Part shown: positions 1 to 6,695 of the stretch, one piece after another | Position numbering within the stretch: the first letter of the stretch is position 1 | Layout of the letters: each line of letters begins with the position of its first letter | NCBI GenBank assembly: GCA_044357775.1 | Contig: JBIKOX010000114.1 | Span: 1 to 9,717, forward strand | DNA length: 9,717 bases | Direction of reading: 5' to 3' | From: UBA4416 sp044357775 | Lineage (GTDB): Bacteria; Bacteroidota; Bacteroidia; B-17B0; Aurantibacillaceae | Notes under the pieces: model-generated | The model's database searches: none | Told to the model about the DNA's origin: nothing | The model's input: only the letters and a program-made list of their open reading frames with translations | Program-made: the position numbers and the translations under genes

Positions 1-1
1 A

Positions 2-1324
2 AATTGTAACGCCACAGGCTCATCTTATAGTGGTGGTATAGACGCTATTGGTAATGCAATTAATCTCACTATACAAAATGTAATAATTGCATATAATTCT
101 AAAACAGCATTCGGTGGCGCTGGTTTATATGTTTATAGTATTCATAACACAAACATTGTTAATGTAAAAAATAGTGCCTTTATTAATAATATTGGAGGGC
201 TAGGTGGCGGAGCTGGCGTTTATTGTAATGGAGGGAATGTAACTATCAGAGAATCAAGTATTCTAAGCAATACAGTTTCAACAAGTGGCGGGCCGTATTA
301 CGTTGGAGCAGGTATAGGAATTGTAGGTGGCACCGTGACTTTAACGAAATGTAAAATATCAAATAATAAAAGTTCTGGAGCGTCTACTACAAGTTTTGGC
401 GGCGTTGGATTGACGCCTTCAAGCGGGAATGTAATACTAAAAATAGATTCCTGCAGCTTTTCAGGAAACACCGGTCAAAGAACTACCGGAAATGATATTG
501 GGGCTAGAATAAACGGCTCCAATAAATTTTCTATAACAATAAATGAAACAACATTTAGCACTGGTGCTATCGATATAGGTGGTGGAAGCACAAATAGTTG
601 TGCTGGCAATACTTTTAAAATTACTAATTCAGGTAATCCTACAATAACCTATTCAGGATCTGGCCCATGTACGTTAGGCGCAGGATCAAATATATCTTCT
701 CCATATACATTTACTAGTCCAACTATTCCATCTTTTACTGGAAATTGCAGTAATTTTGTTATCCTCCCCATCGAACTTACTCGTTTTGAAGGTGAGTGCA
801 GTAACGGACAAGTTATTTTAAACTGGCAAACCGCCTCTGAAATAAATAATAGTGAATTTAAAATTGAACGCTCTACAAACGGAATAGATTTTGAAATTAT
901 TGGAAGTGTTAAAAGTATAGGCGCTAGTGGTCGAATAAACAATTACAACTATTTAGATGAAGATAACGTAGATGTCACCTGCTATTATCGCCTAAACCAA
1001 AAAGATTACGATGGTAAAACAAGTATATCAAAAATAATTGCAGTTGAACATACCTGTGATCGCAAGTTAAATTCTGAAATTACCTCATATCCAAACCCCA
1101 GTAATGATTATGCAGTTCTAGATATAAAATTGTATCAAACAGCTTTGGTTACCATAGATATAGTAGATGAAATTGGCCGAACTATTAAAAAATATGATAC
1201 TACTAAATATGATGCTGGAATGACTTCCGTTAATCTTGATTTAAGTAACTTAAATGCAGGAATATACTTTTTAAAAGTTTTAGTAAACGACCGACCCACT
1301 GTAAAAAAACTCGTTAAACTTTAA
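2..1324 (+). CDS. Secreted right-handed beta-helix protein with T9SS C-terminal sorting domain (5' end outside window)
   Basis: The reading frame is open from the window edge, so the visible 440 residues are the C-terminal part of a longer protein; the GTG at 335 is an internal Val codon and not a start. The first ~250 residues are Gly/Ser/Asn/Thr-rich, with imperfect rungs of the type 'xSxFxxNxG' (NSAFINNIGG, ESSILSNTVS, KCKISNNKSS, SCSFSGNTGQ), the pattern of parallel right-handed beta-helix proteins. A module beginning LPIELTRFEG at about 764, with LNWQTASEINNSEFKIERS, resembles the fibronectin-III-like domain common before the tails of Bacteroidota secreted proteins. From about 1076 the end (SYPNPSNDYA ... 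AGIYFLKVLVN ... KKLVKL) is a typical type A T9SS sorting domain, which directs export across the outer membrane and surface attachment or release. Ligand or enzymatic role cannot be told; adhesin is a guess. No clear terminator follows directly. Confidence 0.9.
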   Translation, partial: NCNATGSSYSGGIDAIGNAINLTIQNVIIAYNSKTAFGGAGLYVYSIHNTNIVNVKNSAFINNIGGLGGGAGVYCNGGNVTIRESSILSNTVSTSGGPYYVGAGIGIVGGTVTLTKCKISNNKSSGASTTSFGGVGLTPSSGNVILKIDSCSFSGNTGQRTTGNDIGARINGSNKFSITINETTFSTGAIDIGGGSTNSCAGNTFKITNSGNPTITYSGSGPCTLGAGSNISSPYTFTSPTIPSFTGNCSNFVILPIELTRFEGECSNGQVILNWQTASEINNSEFKIERSTNGIDFEIIGSVKSIGASGRINNYNYLDEDNVDVTCYYRLNQKDYDGKTSISKIIAVEHTCDRKLNSEITSYPNPSNDYAVLDIKLYQTALVTIDIVDEIGRTIKKYDTTKYDAGMTSVNLDLSNLNAGIYFLKVLVNDRPTVKKLVKL

Positions 1325-1414
1325 TTTGAAAAAAATTTAAAAGCCAATTATTGTCTCTTTTTCAGACTTACTAAATCATTGAATTTATTTAGATAATATA
1401 GGTTTAAAATAATT

Positions 1415-1422
1415 TACTTTTG
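1415..1422 (+). promoter_or_regulatory. Candidate -7 promoter element (TAnnTTTG) for the ilv operon
   Basis: TACTTTTG matches the Bacteroidota sigma-70 -7 consensus TAnnTTTG exactly. It lies 15 bases before the leader-peptide ATG, so transcription would begin around 1427-1431 and include the whole leader. No TTG/TTTG -33 box is visible at the usual spacing of about 20 bases; the nearest TTG (1379-1381) is 33 bases away. A similar sequence precedes the downstream secreted-protein gene at 9474. The short distance to the ATG is tight, and the real start may lie further upstream. Confidence 0.45.
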
Positions 1423-1437
1423 TTTCATATTTTAATC

Positions 1438-1485
1438 ATGATAATCAAATCAACTAATAGCATAATTATTATTAAATTCTCTTGA
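1438..1485 (+). CDS. Ile-rich leader peptide of the ilv attenuator (MIIKSTNSIIIIKFS)
   Basis: This 15-codon ORF ends in TGA and encodes six Ile residues, two directly after the start and four in a row (ATA ATT ATT ATT at 1462-1473); it has no Leu or Val codon. It is the sensing part of a translation-coupled attenuator, not an enzyme. Its TGA lies one base before the antiterminator arm GGGAAGG (1487-1493). A ribosome stalled on the four Ile codons, with a usual footprint of about 12 bases past the A-site start, would leave that arm free. A ribosome reaching the stop would cover it. There is no Shine-Dalgarno sequence, as is usual in Bacteroidota. AT-rich DNA yields Ile codons by chance, but the run of four plus the exactly placed RNA arms make a real leader much more likely. 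Confidence 0.85.
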   Translation: MIIKSTNSIIIIKFS

Positions 1486-1486
1486 A

Positions 1487-1523
1487 GGGAAGGATAATGT
1501 TATGATAACAATTAAGCCTTCCC
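1487..1523 (+). promoter_or_regulatory. Antiterminator hairpin of the ilv attenuator
   Basis: GGGAAGG at 1487-1493 is perfectly complementary to CCTTCCC at 1517-1523, giving a 7-bp stem. The enclosed segment has its own palindrome, TGTTA (1498-1502) with TAACA (1506-1510), which would stack a small hairpin inside. CCTTCCC is also the core of the 5' arm of the terminator stem, so the two structures exclude each other. Because the antiterminator is transcribed first, readthrough is expected unless a ribosome finishing the leader peptide masks 1487-1493. Structure was inferred by eye, not folded. Confidence 0.8.
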
Positions 1524-1540
1524 AACGGGGAGGCTTTTTT
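1514..1540 (+). terminator. Intrinsic terminator of the ilv attenuator
   Basis: The arm AAGCCTTCCC (1514-1523) pairs with GGGGAGGCTT (1527-1536) as a 10-bp stem with one G-U pair and an AAC loop, followed by a T run through 1540. This is a strong factor-independent terminator located 30 bases before ilvE. Placed between a leader peptide and the first structural gene, it acts as a conditional terminator rather than an operon end. It might also stop transcripts leaking from the upstream beta-helix gene, whose stop is 190 bases away. Confidence 0.92.
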
Positions 1541-1569
1541 ATTTATAAATAATTTTAAAATAAAAAAAG

Positions 1570-2460
1570 ATGTATTACAACAACGACACAGAAGTTTTTT
1601 TTAATGGCGAATGGTTAAAAGCTAAAGATTTAATGATTAGCCCTTATGTGCAAACAATGCATTATGGTAACGGCGCTTTTGAAGGTATCCGTTCTTACGA
1701 AACACCTGATGGAACAAGAATATTTAAAGCGGAAGAACATTATAAACGTTTATTATATTCTGCCGAAAAAATGTACTTGAAAGTAAATTATAGTGTTGAG
1801 GGGCTAACAAGTTTAACCTACCAATTATTAAAGAAAAATAATTTAGGAAATGCCTACATCCGCCCTTTAATATTTGCAGGCGCTAATATGTCGCTTACAC
1901 CAACTGATGAAGTACACGTGATGTTGTGTGCCTGGGAATGGGGGAAATATTTGGGAGATAAATTATTAGATGTTACCATTTCTTCTTATGAGCGACCTAA
2001 TCCTAAATCCTGCCATGTTGATGCAAAAATAACAGGGCATTACGTTAACTCAATATTAGCAACTACTGAGGCTAAACAAAAAGGATTTGACGAAGCGTTA
2101 TTATTAGATGCTCAAGGAAATGTTGCCGAAGGACCTGGGGCTAATTTCTTTTTTGAAAAAGATGAAGTATTATATACCTCGCCGTTAGGAAATATTTTAC
2201 CTGGCATTACTCGCTCTACTATGTTTGAATTATGCCACGAAATGGGATTTAAATTGGTAGAAAAATATTTCACACCAGAAGAAGTAAAAGGTGCTGATAG
2301 TGCTTTTTTTACAGGAACAGCCGCTGAAGTTGCAGGAATAGCGTCTTTAGATAGAGTTCCTTTTAAATTAAAGTGGGAAGATTCTTTAGGAGCAATACTT
2401 CAAGCTAAATACACACGCAGAGTAGCTTTTAACGAATACGGAAATTTTTCATTACTATAA
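1570..2460 (+). CDS. ilvE: Branched-chain amino acid aminotransferase
   Basis: A PLP-dependent fold-type IV aminotransferase of 296 residues, normal for the family (about 300). It transfers the amino group of glutamate to the 2-oxo acids of Ile, Val and Leu, the last step for each, in the cytoplasm. Visible markers are HYGNGAFEGIR near the N-terminus (31-41), the PLP lysine K153 in DAKITGHYVNS, the EGPGANFF cofactor-site motif (187-194, usual form EG.G.N.F) and TGTAAEV (248-254), the phosphate-binding turn. The ATG at 1570 has an A-rich upstream tract and starts 30 bases after the attenuator T run; no better in-frame start is seen. D-amino acid aminotransferase and ADC lyase belong to the same superfamily, but the motifs and ilv context favour IlvE. 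It is the first gene under the attenuator. Confidence 0.95.
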   Translation: MYYNNDTEVFFNGEWLKAKDLMISPYVQTMHYGNGAFEGIRSYETPDGTRIFKAEEHYKRLLYSAEKMYLKVNYSVEGLTSLTYQLLKKNNLGNAYIRPLIFAGANMSLTPTDEVHVMLCAWEWGKYLGDKLLDVTISSYERPNPKSCHVDAKITGHYVNSILATTEAKQKGFDEALLLDAQGNVAEGPGANFFFEKDEVLYTSPLGNILPGITRSTMFELCHEMGFKLVEKYFTPEEVKGADSAFFTGTAAEVAGIASLDRVPFKLKWEDSLGAILQAKYTRRVAFNEYGNFSLL

Positions 2461-2484
2461 TAATTCATTTGTTATTTCAATCTG

Positions 2485-2536
2485 TCGCCCAGAGCGAACT
2501 CAAAGGGCGAGTGTCAGTTCGAGCGAAGTCGAGAAC
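2485..2536. repeat. Twin-hairpin REP-like palindromic repeat in the ilvE-ilvD gap
   Basis: Two related palindromes sit side by side with a period of 29 bases. The first has arms TCGCCC (2485-2490) and GGGCGA (2505-2510) around the core GAGCGAACTC. The second has arms GTTC (2517-2520) and GAAC (2533-2536) around GAGCGAAGTC. The cores match at 9 of 10 positions, while the arms differ but stay self-complementary in each half. From memory, sequences like CAGTTCGAGCGAAGTCGAGAAC recur between genes in many Bacteroidota genomes. It is GC-richer than the surrounding DNA. It lacks a following T run, so it is not a canonical terminator; as RNA it could stabilise the ilvE 3' end. Confidence 0.7.
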
Positions 2537-2556
2537 ATTAAAAATAAAATTAAATC

Positions 2557-4230
2557 ATGGAATTAAATCACTATAGTAAAACAGTAACTCAAGATGAGTC
2601 GCAACCCGCTTCACAAGCTATGTTATATGGCATTGGCTTAACTGAAGATGATATGCAAAAACCACAAATAGGTATTGCATCTACTTGGTACGAAGGTAAC
2701 ACATGTAATATGCACTTAAACGGACTTTCTTTATTTGTAAAAGATGGTGTTCGTAAAAATGGAATGGTTGGCTTGCAATTTAATACAATTGGCATAAGCG
2801 ACGGTATTACAAACGGAACTGAAGGCATGAGGTATTCATTAGTATCTCGTGAAATTATTGCTGATTCAGTTGAAGCTGTCACTGCTGCTCATTATTATGA
2901 TGGTTTAATAACAATTGCTGGATGCGATAAAAATATGCCTGGTGTAGTAATGGCAATGATAAGAGTAAATCGTCCGTCAATTATGGTATACTGTGGAACA
3001 ATAGCTTCTGGAAATTATAAAGGAAAAAAACTAAACATTGTTTCTGCATTTGAAGCCTTAGGCGAAAAATATGCAGGAAAAATAAGTGATGAAGATTTTA
3101 AAGGTATTATAAAAAACGCATGCCCAGGAGCTGGAGCTTGCGGAGGAATGTACACAGCAAATACCATGTCGTCAGCTATCGAAGCGTTAGGTTTAAGTTT
3201 ACCTTATAGTTCTTCTAATCCGGCATTAAGTGATGATAAAAAAGAAGAATGTTTAAAAGCTGGTGAATTTTTAAAAGTATTACTTGAAAAAAACATCAAA
3301 CCATCCGATATATTAACAAAACTTTCGTTTGAAAACGCATTTACTTTAGTTGTAGCTTTAGGCGGATCTACCAATGCCGTATTGCATTTACTAGCAATGG
3401 CTAAAACAGCTAATATAGATTTTACATTGGATGATATTACCCGAATTAATGAACGCACACCAGTTTTAGCAAATCTTAAGCCAAGTGGGAAGTATTTAAT
3501 GGAAGATGTTTTTGCAATTGGAGGGGTACCGACAGTTATGAAATACCTTTTAGAAAAAGGATTATTACACGGTGATTGCTTAACAGTAACCGGAAAAACA
3601 ATCAAAGAAAATTTAGATAAAGTTGTTGCATTGCCATTAGAACAAGATGTGATATTACCAATTGAAAATCCTTTAAAAACAACAGGTCATTTAAGAATTT
3701 TGTTTGGAAACCTTGCACCTGAAGGATCTGTAGCTAAAATAACTGGCAATGAAGGAGAACTATTTACTGGTTCGGCTATTGTTTTTGAAAATGAATTTGA
3801 ATGTATAAAAGGAATTCGTGAAGGAAAAGTGAAAGCAGGTCAAGTAATTGTTATTAGAAACGAAGGACCAAAAGGTGGACCAGGAATGCCCGAAATGTTA
3901 AAACCTACCTCTGCTTTAATTGGCGCTGGGTTAGGAAATAGTGTGGCCTTAATAACAGACGGTCGTTTTTCTGGCGGTACACATGGTTTTGTTGTTGGGC
4001 ATGTAAGTCCTGAAGCATTTGATGGCGGACCAATAGCCTTGATAAAAGATGGTGATGTGATAACGATTGATGCAATAAATAATAAAATAGATGTTCAATT
4101 GTCGGAACAAGAATTATCTGAAAGAAAAAAACAATGGCAACAACCAGAATTGAAAGTAAAATTTGGTGTGTTGTACAAATACGCTAAACAAGTAACTTCT
4201 GCAAGTAAAGGTTGTTTAACTGATTTATAA
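2557..4230 (+). CDS. ilvD: Dihydroxy-acid dehydratase
   Basis: This IlvD/Edd-family iron-sulfur enzyme of 557 residues (usual length about 560) dehydrates 2,3-dihydroxy-isovalerate and 2,3-dihydroxy-3-methylvalerate to the 2-oxo acids that IlvE then aminates. The three cluster cysteines expected for the family are present: C50 in GNTCNMH, C123 in AGCDKNMPG and C195 in GACGGMYTANTM. The lysine of CDKNMPG (K125) is at the position carbamylated to bind Mg2+. The conserved C-terminal signature TDGRFSGGTHGFVVGHVSPEA is at about 468-488. The shorter 557-residue form, without the insertions of the E. coli enzyme, resembles the bacterial and plant [2Fe-2S] type, but cluster type cannot be read directly. 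The ATG at 2557 has an A-rich lead. IlvB begins 8 bases after its stop, indicating cotranscription. Confidence 0.96.
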   Translation: MELNHYSKTVTQDESQPASQAMLYGIGLTEDDMQKPQIGIASTWYEGNTCNMHLNGLSLFVKDGVRKNGMVGLQFNTIGISDGITNGTEGMRYSLVSREIIADSVEAVTAAHYYDGLITIAGCDKNMPGVVMAMIRVNRPSIMVYCGTIASGNYKGKKLNIVSAFEALGEKYAGKISDEDFKGIIKNACPGAGACGGMYTANTMSSAIEALGLSLPYSSSNPALSDDKKEECLKAGEFLKVLLEKNIKPSDILTKLSFENAFTLVVALGGSTNAVLHLLAMAKTANIDFTLDDITRINERTPVLANLKPSGKYLMEDVFAIGGVPTVMKYLLEKGLLHGDCLTVTGKTIKENLDKVVALPLEQDVILPIENPLKTTGHLRILFGNLAPEGSVAKITGNEGELFTGSAIVFENEFECIKGIREGKVKAGQVIVIRNEGPKGGPGMPEMLKPTSALIGAGLGNSVALITDGRFSGGTHGFVVGHVSPEAFDGGPIALIKDGDVITIDAINNKIDVQLSEQELSERKKQWQQPELKVKFGVLYKYAKQVTSASKGCLTDL

Positions 4231-4237
4231 TTTCAAA

Positions 4238-5947
4238 ATGAACACACATAAAAAATATAATACAGAAGTAACAGGTGCCGAAGCCGTTATATTAGCTTTA
4301 CTTGACGAACAGGTAACCGATATATTTGGTTATCCGGGTGGCGCTATCATGCCCGTTTACGATGCACTTTATGATTACATGGATCAATTAAATCATTATT
4401 TGGTTCGTCATGAGCAAGGTGCAACGCATGCTGCTCAAGGCTATTCAAGAGTTTCCGGCAAAACAGGTGTTGTGTTGGCAACCTCTGGGCCTGGCGCTAC
4501 AAATTTAATTACTGGTATTGCAGATGCTCAAATAGATTCCACTCCAATGGTTTGCATCACTGGTCAGGTGCATTCTCATTTATTAGGAACTGATGCGTTT
4601 CAAGAAACTGATGTTGTAGGTATATCAATGCCCGTTACTAAATGGAACATACAAGTTACTAAGGCCGAAGACATAGCTCCCGCATTAGCAAAAGCTTTTT
4701 ATATTGCTGGCTCTGGCCGGCCGGGACCTGTGTTGGTTGACATTACAAAAGATGCGCAATTTGGAAAGACCACTTATAAATATCAAAAATGCGAAAGTAT
4801 AAGAAGCTATTTTCCTTGCCCAAAAGTTAAAGATGACGATGTTTCAAAAGCTGCTGAATTAATTAATAACTCTCAGCGACCTTATATTTTATGCGGACAT
4901 GGTGTTTTGCTTTCAGGAGCCGAAAAGCAATTATTAGCTTTTGCAGAAAAAGCAGATATTCCGGTGGCGTCAACCTTACTTGGTTTATCAGCCTTTCCTC
5001 CTAAACATCCTTTATATGTCGGCTATTTAGGAATGCATGGAAATTATGGACCAAATTTATTGACAAATGAATGTGATCTTTTAATTGCTATTGGAATGCG
5101 TTTTGATGATAGGGTAACTGGTAACGTAAGTAAGTATGCTAAACAAGCCAAAGTTATTCATTTTGAAATTGACCCTTCCGAAGTAAATAAAATAATACAC
5201 GCTGATGTGGCAGTTTTAGGTGACGCTAAAGAATCATTAGAGTTATTACTTCCTAAAGTGAAAAAACAAAAACATACTGAATGGTTGAAGCGTTTTGAAG
5301 ATTGCACAAAAATAGAGTTCGAAAAAGTTATAAAAGACGCCATTGACCCAAAAACTGAAAAATTACGTATGGCAGAAGTCATTGATAAATTTCATAAGTT
5401 AAGTGAAGGGAATGCCATTGTTGTAACGGATGTTGGTCAACACCAAATGATAACGTCTCGCTACTATACGCCTAACATTCCAAATTACTTTGTAACCTCT
5501 GGTGGTTTAGGAACCATGGGATTTGGCTTACCGGCTGCCATTGGAGCCAAAGTAGCTTTGCCAAATACACAGGTGGTTGCTGTTTTAGGTGATGGCGGTT
5601 TTCAAATGACAATACAAGAATTAGGAACAATTATGCAAAGTGATATTGCTGTTAAAATAATTGTACTTAATAATAATTTTTTAGGAATGGTTCGCCAGTG
5701 GCAGCAATTATTTTTTGACAGACGTTATTCTTTCACTGAACTAAAAAATCCAAACTTTATTGCTATTGGTTATGGTTATGGAATTAAAGGGAAAAAAATA
5801 ACAGAACGTAAAGATTTACAAGCAGCACTTGAGGAAATGTATGCATCCAAAGAAGCATATTTACTTGAGGTAGTAGTTGAAAACGAAGAAAATGTTTTCC
5901 CTATGATTAAAACTGGAGCAAGTGTTGCGGAAATAATATTAGAATAA
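4238..5947 (+). CDS. ilvB: Acetolactate (acetohydroxyacid) synthase, large catalytic subunit
   Basis: A thiamine diphosphate enzyme of 569 residues (family about 550-600). It condenses two pyruvates to acetolactate (valine, leucine) or pyruvate with 2-oxobutyrate to acetohydroxybutyrate (isoleucine), the committed step. The N-terminal domain carries GYPGGAIMPVYDAL and the cofactor-activating glutamate E59 in RHEQGATHAAQGYSR. The middle domain (about 190-330) contains GYLGMHG and GMRFDDRVTG, typical of the FAD-binding region of true AHAS. The C-terminal domain has the ThDP/Mg motif starting GDGGFQMT (451) and ending LNNNFLGMVRQWQQ (about 477-490). The FAD-region motifs and WQQ speak for the anabolic enzyme rather than catabolic AlsS or another ThDP decarboxylase. 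It lies 7 bases after ilvD and 11 bases before its regulatory partner ilvN. The start at 4238 matches the usual N-terminal extent. Confidence 0.96.
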   Translation: MNTHKKYNTEVTGAEAVILALLDEQVTDIFGYPGGAIMPVYDALYDYMDQLNHYLVRHEQGATHAAQGYSRVSGKTGVVLATSGPGATNLITGIADAQIDSTPMVCITGQVHSHLLGTDAFQETDVVGISMPVTKWNIQVTKAEDIAPALAKAFYIAGSGRPGPVLVDITKDAQFGKTTYKYQKCESIRSYFPCPKVKDDDVSKAAELINNSQRPYILCGHGVLLSGAEKQLLAFAEKADIPVASTLLGLSAFPPKHPLYVGYLGMHGNYGPNLLTNECDLLIAIGMRFDDRVTGNVSKYAKQAKVIHFEIDPSEVNKIIHADVAVLGDAKESLELLLPKVKKQKHTEWLKRFEDCTKIEFEKVIKDAIDPKTEKLRMAEVIDKFHKLSEGNAIVVTDVGQHQMITSRYYTPNIPNYFVTSGGLGTMGFGLPAAIGAKVALPNTQVVAVLGDGGFQMTIQELGTIMQSDIAVKIIVLNNNFLGMVRQWQQLFFDRRYSFTELKNPNFIAIGYGYGIKGKKITERKDLQAALEEMYASKEAYLLEVVVENEENVFPMIKTGASVAEIILE

Positions 5948-5958
5948 AAATAAATAAA

Positions 5959-6513
5959 ATGGATAATACATATACACTTTCTGTTTTTACAGAAGATAAA
6001 ATAGGATTACTAAATCGGGTAACAATTATTTTTACTCGCCGACATATAAACATTGAAAGCATCACTGCTAGCGAAAGTGAAGTGAAAGGAATTTATCGCT
6101 ACACTATTGTAATAACTGTTTCGCAAGAGCAAGTAGAAAAATTAGTTGGTCAAATAGAAAAACAAGTGGAAGTTTTAAAAGCATTTTATCATATCAATAA
6201 CGATATCCTATCGCGCGAAATGGCTTTATATAAAGTATCTGCTGATGCTTTAAAAGAAAACGAATTATTTACACGTATTGTAAATGAAAATCATGCAAAA
6301 ATATTAAGCATTTCTCCTGAATTTATTGTTGTAGAAAAAACTGGAGATGAGCGTGAGATTAAACATTTATTCAACGACTTAGAAAAATTTGGCATGCTAG
6401 AATTCGTCAGAAGTGGAAGAGTGGCTATCACCAAACCAATGAAGACATTAAATACATTTTTAAAAGAAGTAGAAAATAATAGTAAAACAGTAATTAAACA
6501 TTTTAGTAAATAA
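5959..6513 (+). CDS. ilvN: Acetolactate synthase, small regulatory subunit
   Basis: This 184-residue protein binds and activates IlvB and normally confers feedback inhibition by valine or other branched-chain amino acids. The N-terminal ACT domain (about 1-78) is clear: LSVFTEDKIGLLNRVTIIF, then RRHINIESITASES and YRYTIVI, with the Gly/Leu/Asn turn where the effector binds. Residues from about 85 to 165 match the C-terminal small-subunit domain (MALYKVSAD..., ILSISPEFIVVEKTG, LEFVRSGRVAITKP). The length is a little above E. coli IlvH (163) and about twice E. coli IlvN (96), so it is the long, two-domain form. ilvN versus ilvH is only a naming choice. It is separated from ilvB by 11 bases, an obvious pair; the large gap to ilvC follows. 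Confidence 0.93.
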   Translation: MDNTYTLSVFTEDKIGLLNRVTIIFTRRHINIESITASESEVKGIYRYTIVITVSQEQVEKLVGQIEKQVEVLKAFYHINNDILSREMALYKVSADALKENELFTRIVNENHAKILSISPEFIVVEKTGDEREIKHLFNDLEKFGMLEFVRSGRVAITKPMKTLNTFLKEVENNSKTVIKHFSK

Positions 6514-6519
6514 AAAAAT

Positions 6520-6607
6520 ATGAAATAACCATGTTGCCTTTAGTGATAGCATTAATAGAGATAACATGGTTATCGCCTATGACAATTAAAAATAATAAAA
6601 TAAACAT
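6520..6607 (+). repeat. First 88-base unit of the ilvC leader tandem repeat, with long hairpin
   Basis: The unit begins ATGAAATAACC seven bases after the ilvN stop and ends where the next ATGAAATAG begins, exactly 88 bases on. A perfect 11-bp inverted repeat joins ATAACCATGTT (6525-6535) and AACATGGTTAT (6563-6573) around 27 bases. Inside the loop TTAGTG (6540-6545) can pair with CATTAA (6550-6555), one G-U. After the hairpin comes TATGACAATTAAAAA, then an A-rich stretch like the ilvC initiation region. The opening ATG-AAA-TAA is a two-codon ORF with an A-rich lead. The ATG within the stem (6531) opens a 26-codon frame beginning MLPLVIALIEITWL that ends in a TGA overlapping the next unit's ATG. 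Function is unknown; a regulatory RNA leader or duplicated initiation region is the inference. Confidence 0.75.
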
Positions 6608-6695
6608 ATGAAATAGCCATGTGCCTGAACGCACAAACACAAATGAAGATACATGGCGTATACCATATGACAATTAAAAAAATAAATATCTACAT
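6608..6695 (+). repeat. Second 88-base unit of the ilvC leader tandem repeat, directly before ilvC
   Basis: The same layout as the preceding unit and exactly the same length, ending at the base before the ilvC ATG. Stem GCCATGT (6616-6622) pairs with ACATGGC (6651-6657); ATA (6613-6615) pairs with TAT (6659-6661) if G6658 is bulged. Relative to the first unit an A-T pair has become G-C on both arms, a compensatory change. The loop is 28 bases and shares only its edges (GCCT and GAT) with the other unit; GTGC and GCAC within it could form a competing small hairpin. TATGACAATTAAAAA is shared with the first unit. It opens with ATG-AAA-TAG; a 26-codon frame from 6619 (MCLNAQTQMKIHGVYH...) ends in TGA at 6697-6699, overlapping the ilvC start. 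The peptide has no similarity to the first one in its middle, so structure rather than peptide seems conserved. Confidence 0.75.

Noticed and set aside
335..1324. A separate gene starting at the GTG at 335
   Set aside because: The same frame is open without a stop back to position 2 and encodes the same kind of beta-helix rungs, so 335 is internal to a gene that begins outside the window.
1438..1569. T-box or metabolite riboswitch in front of ilvE
   Set aside because: There is no T-box consensus and the leader is too short for a known riboswitch; the Ile-codon ORF plus competing hairpins explains the region fully.
2485..2536. Operon-ending terminator after ilvE
   Set aside because: Neither palindrome is followed by a T run and the next gene continues the pathway on the same strand; a REP-like repeat fits better.
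6531..6611. Second classical attenuator with a Leu/Ile/Val leader peptide for ilvC
   Set aside because: The peptide is suggestive, but no intrinsic terminator with a T run follows it and the second unit's peptide lacks the codon bias; kept only as a low-ranked idea under findings.
6520..6695. CRISPR array or integrase attachment site
   Set aside because: There are only two units, the conserved part is longer than the variable loop, no cas or integrase gene is near, and the unit edges coincide with start-codon contexts.
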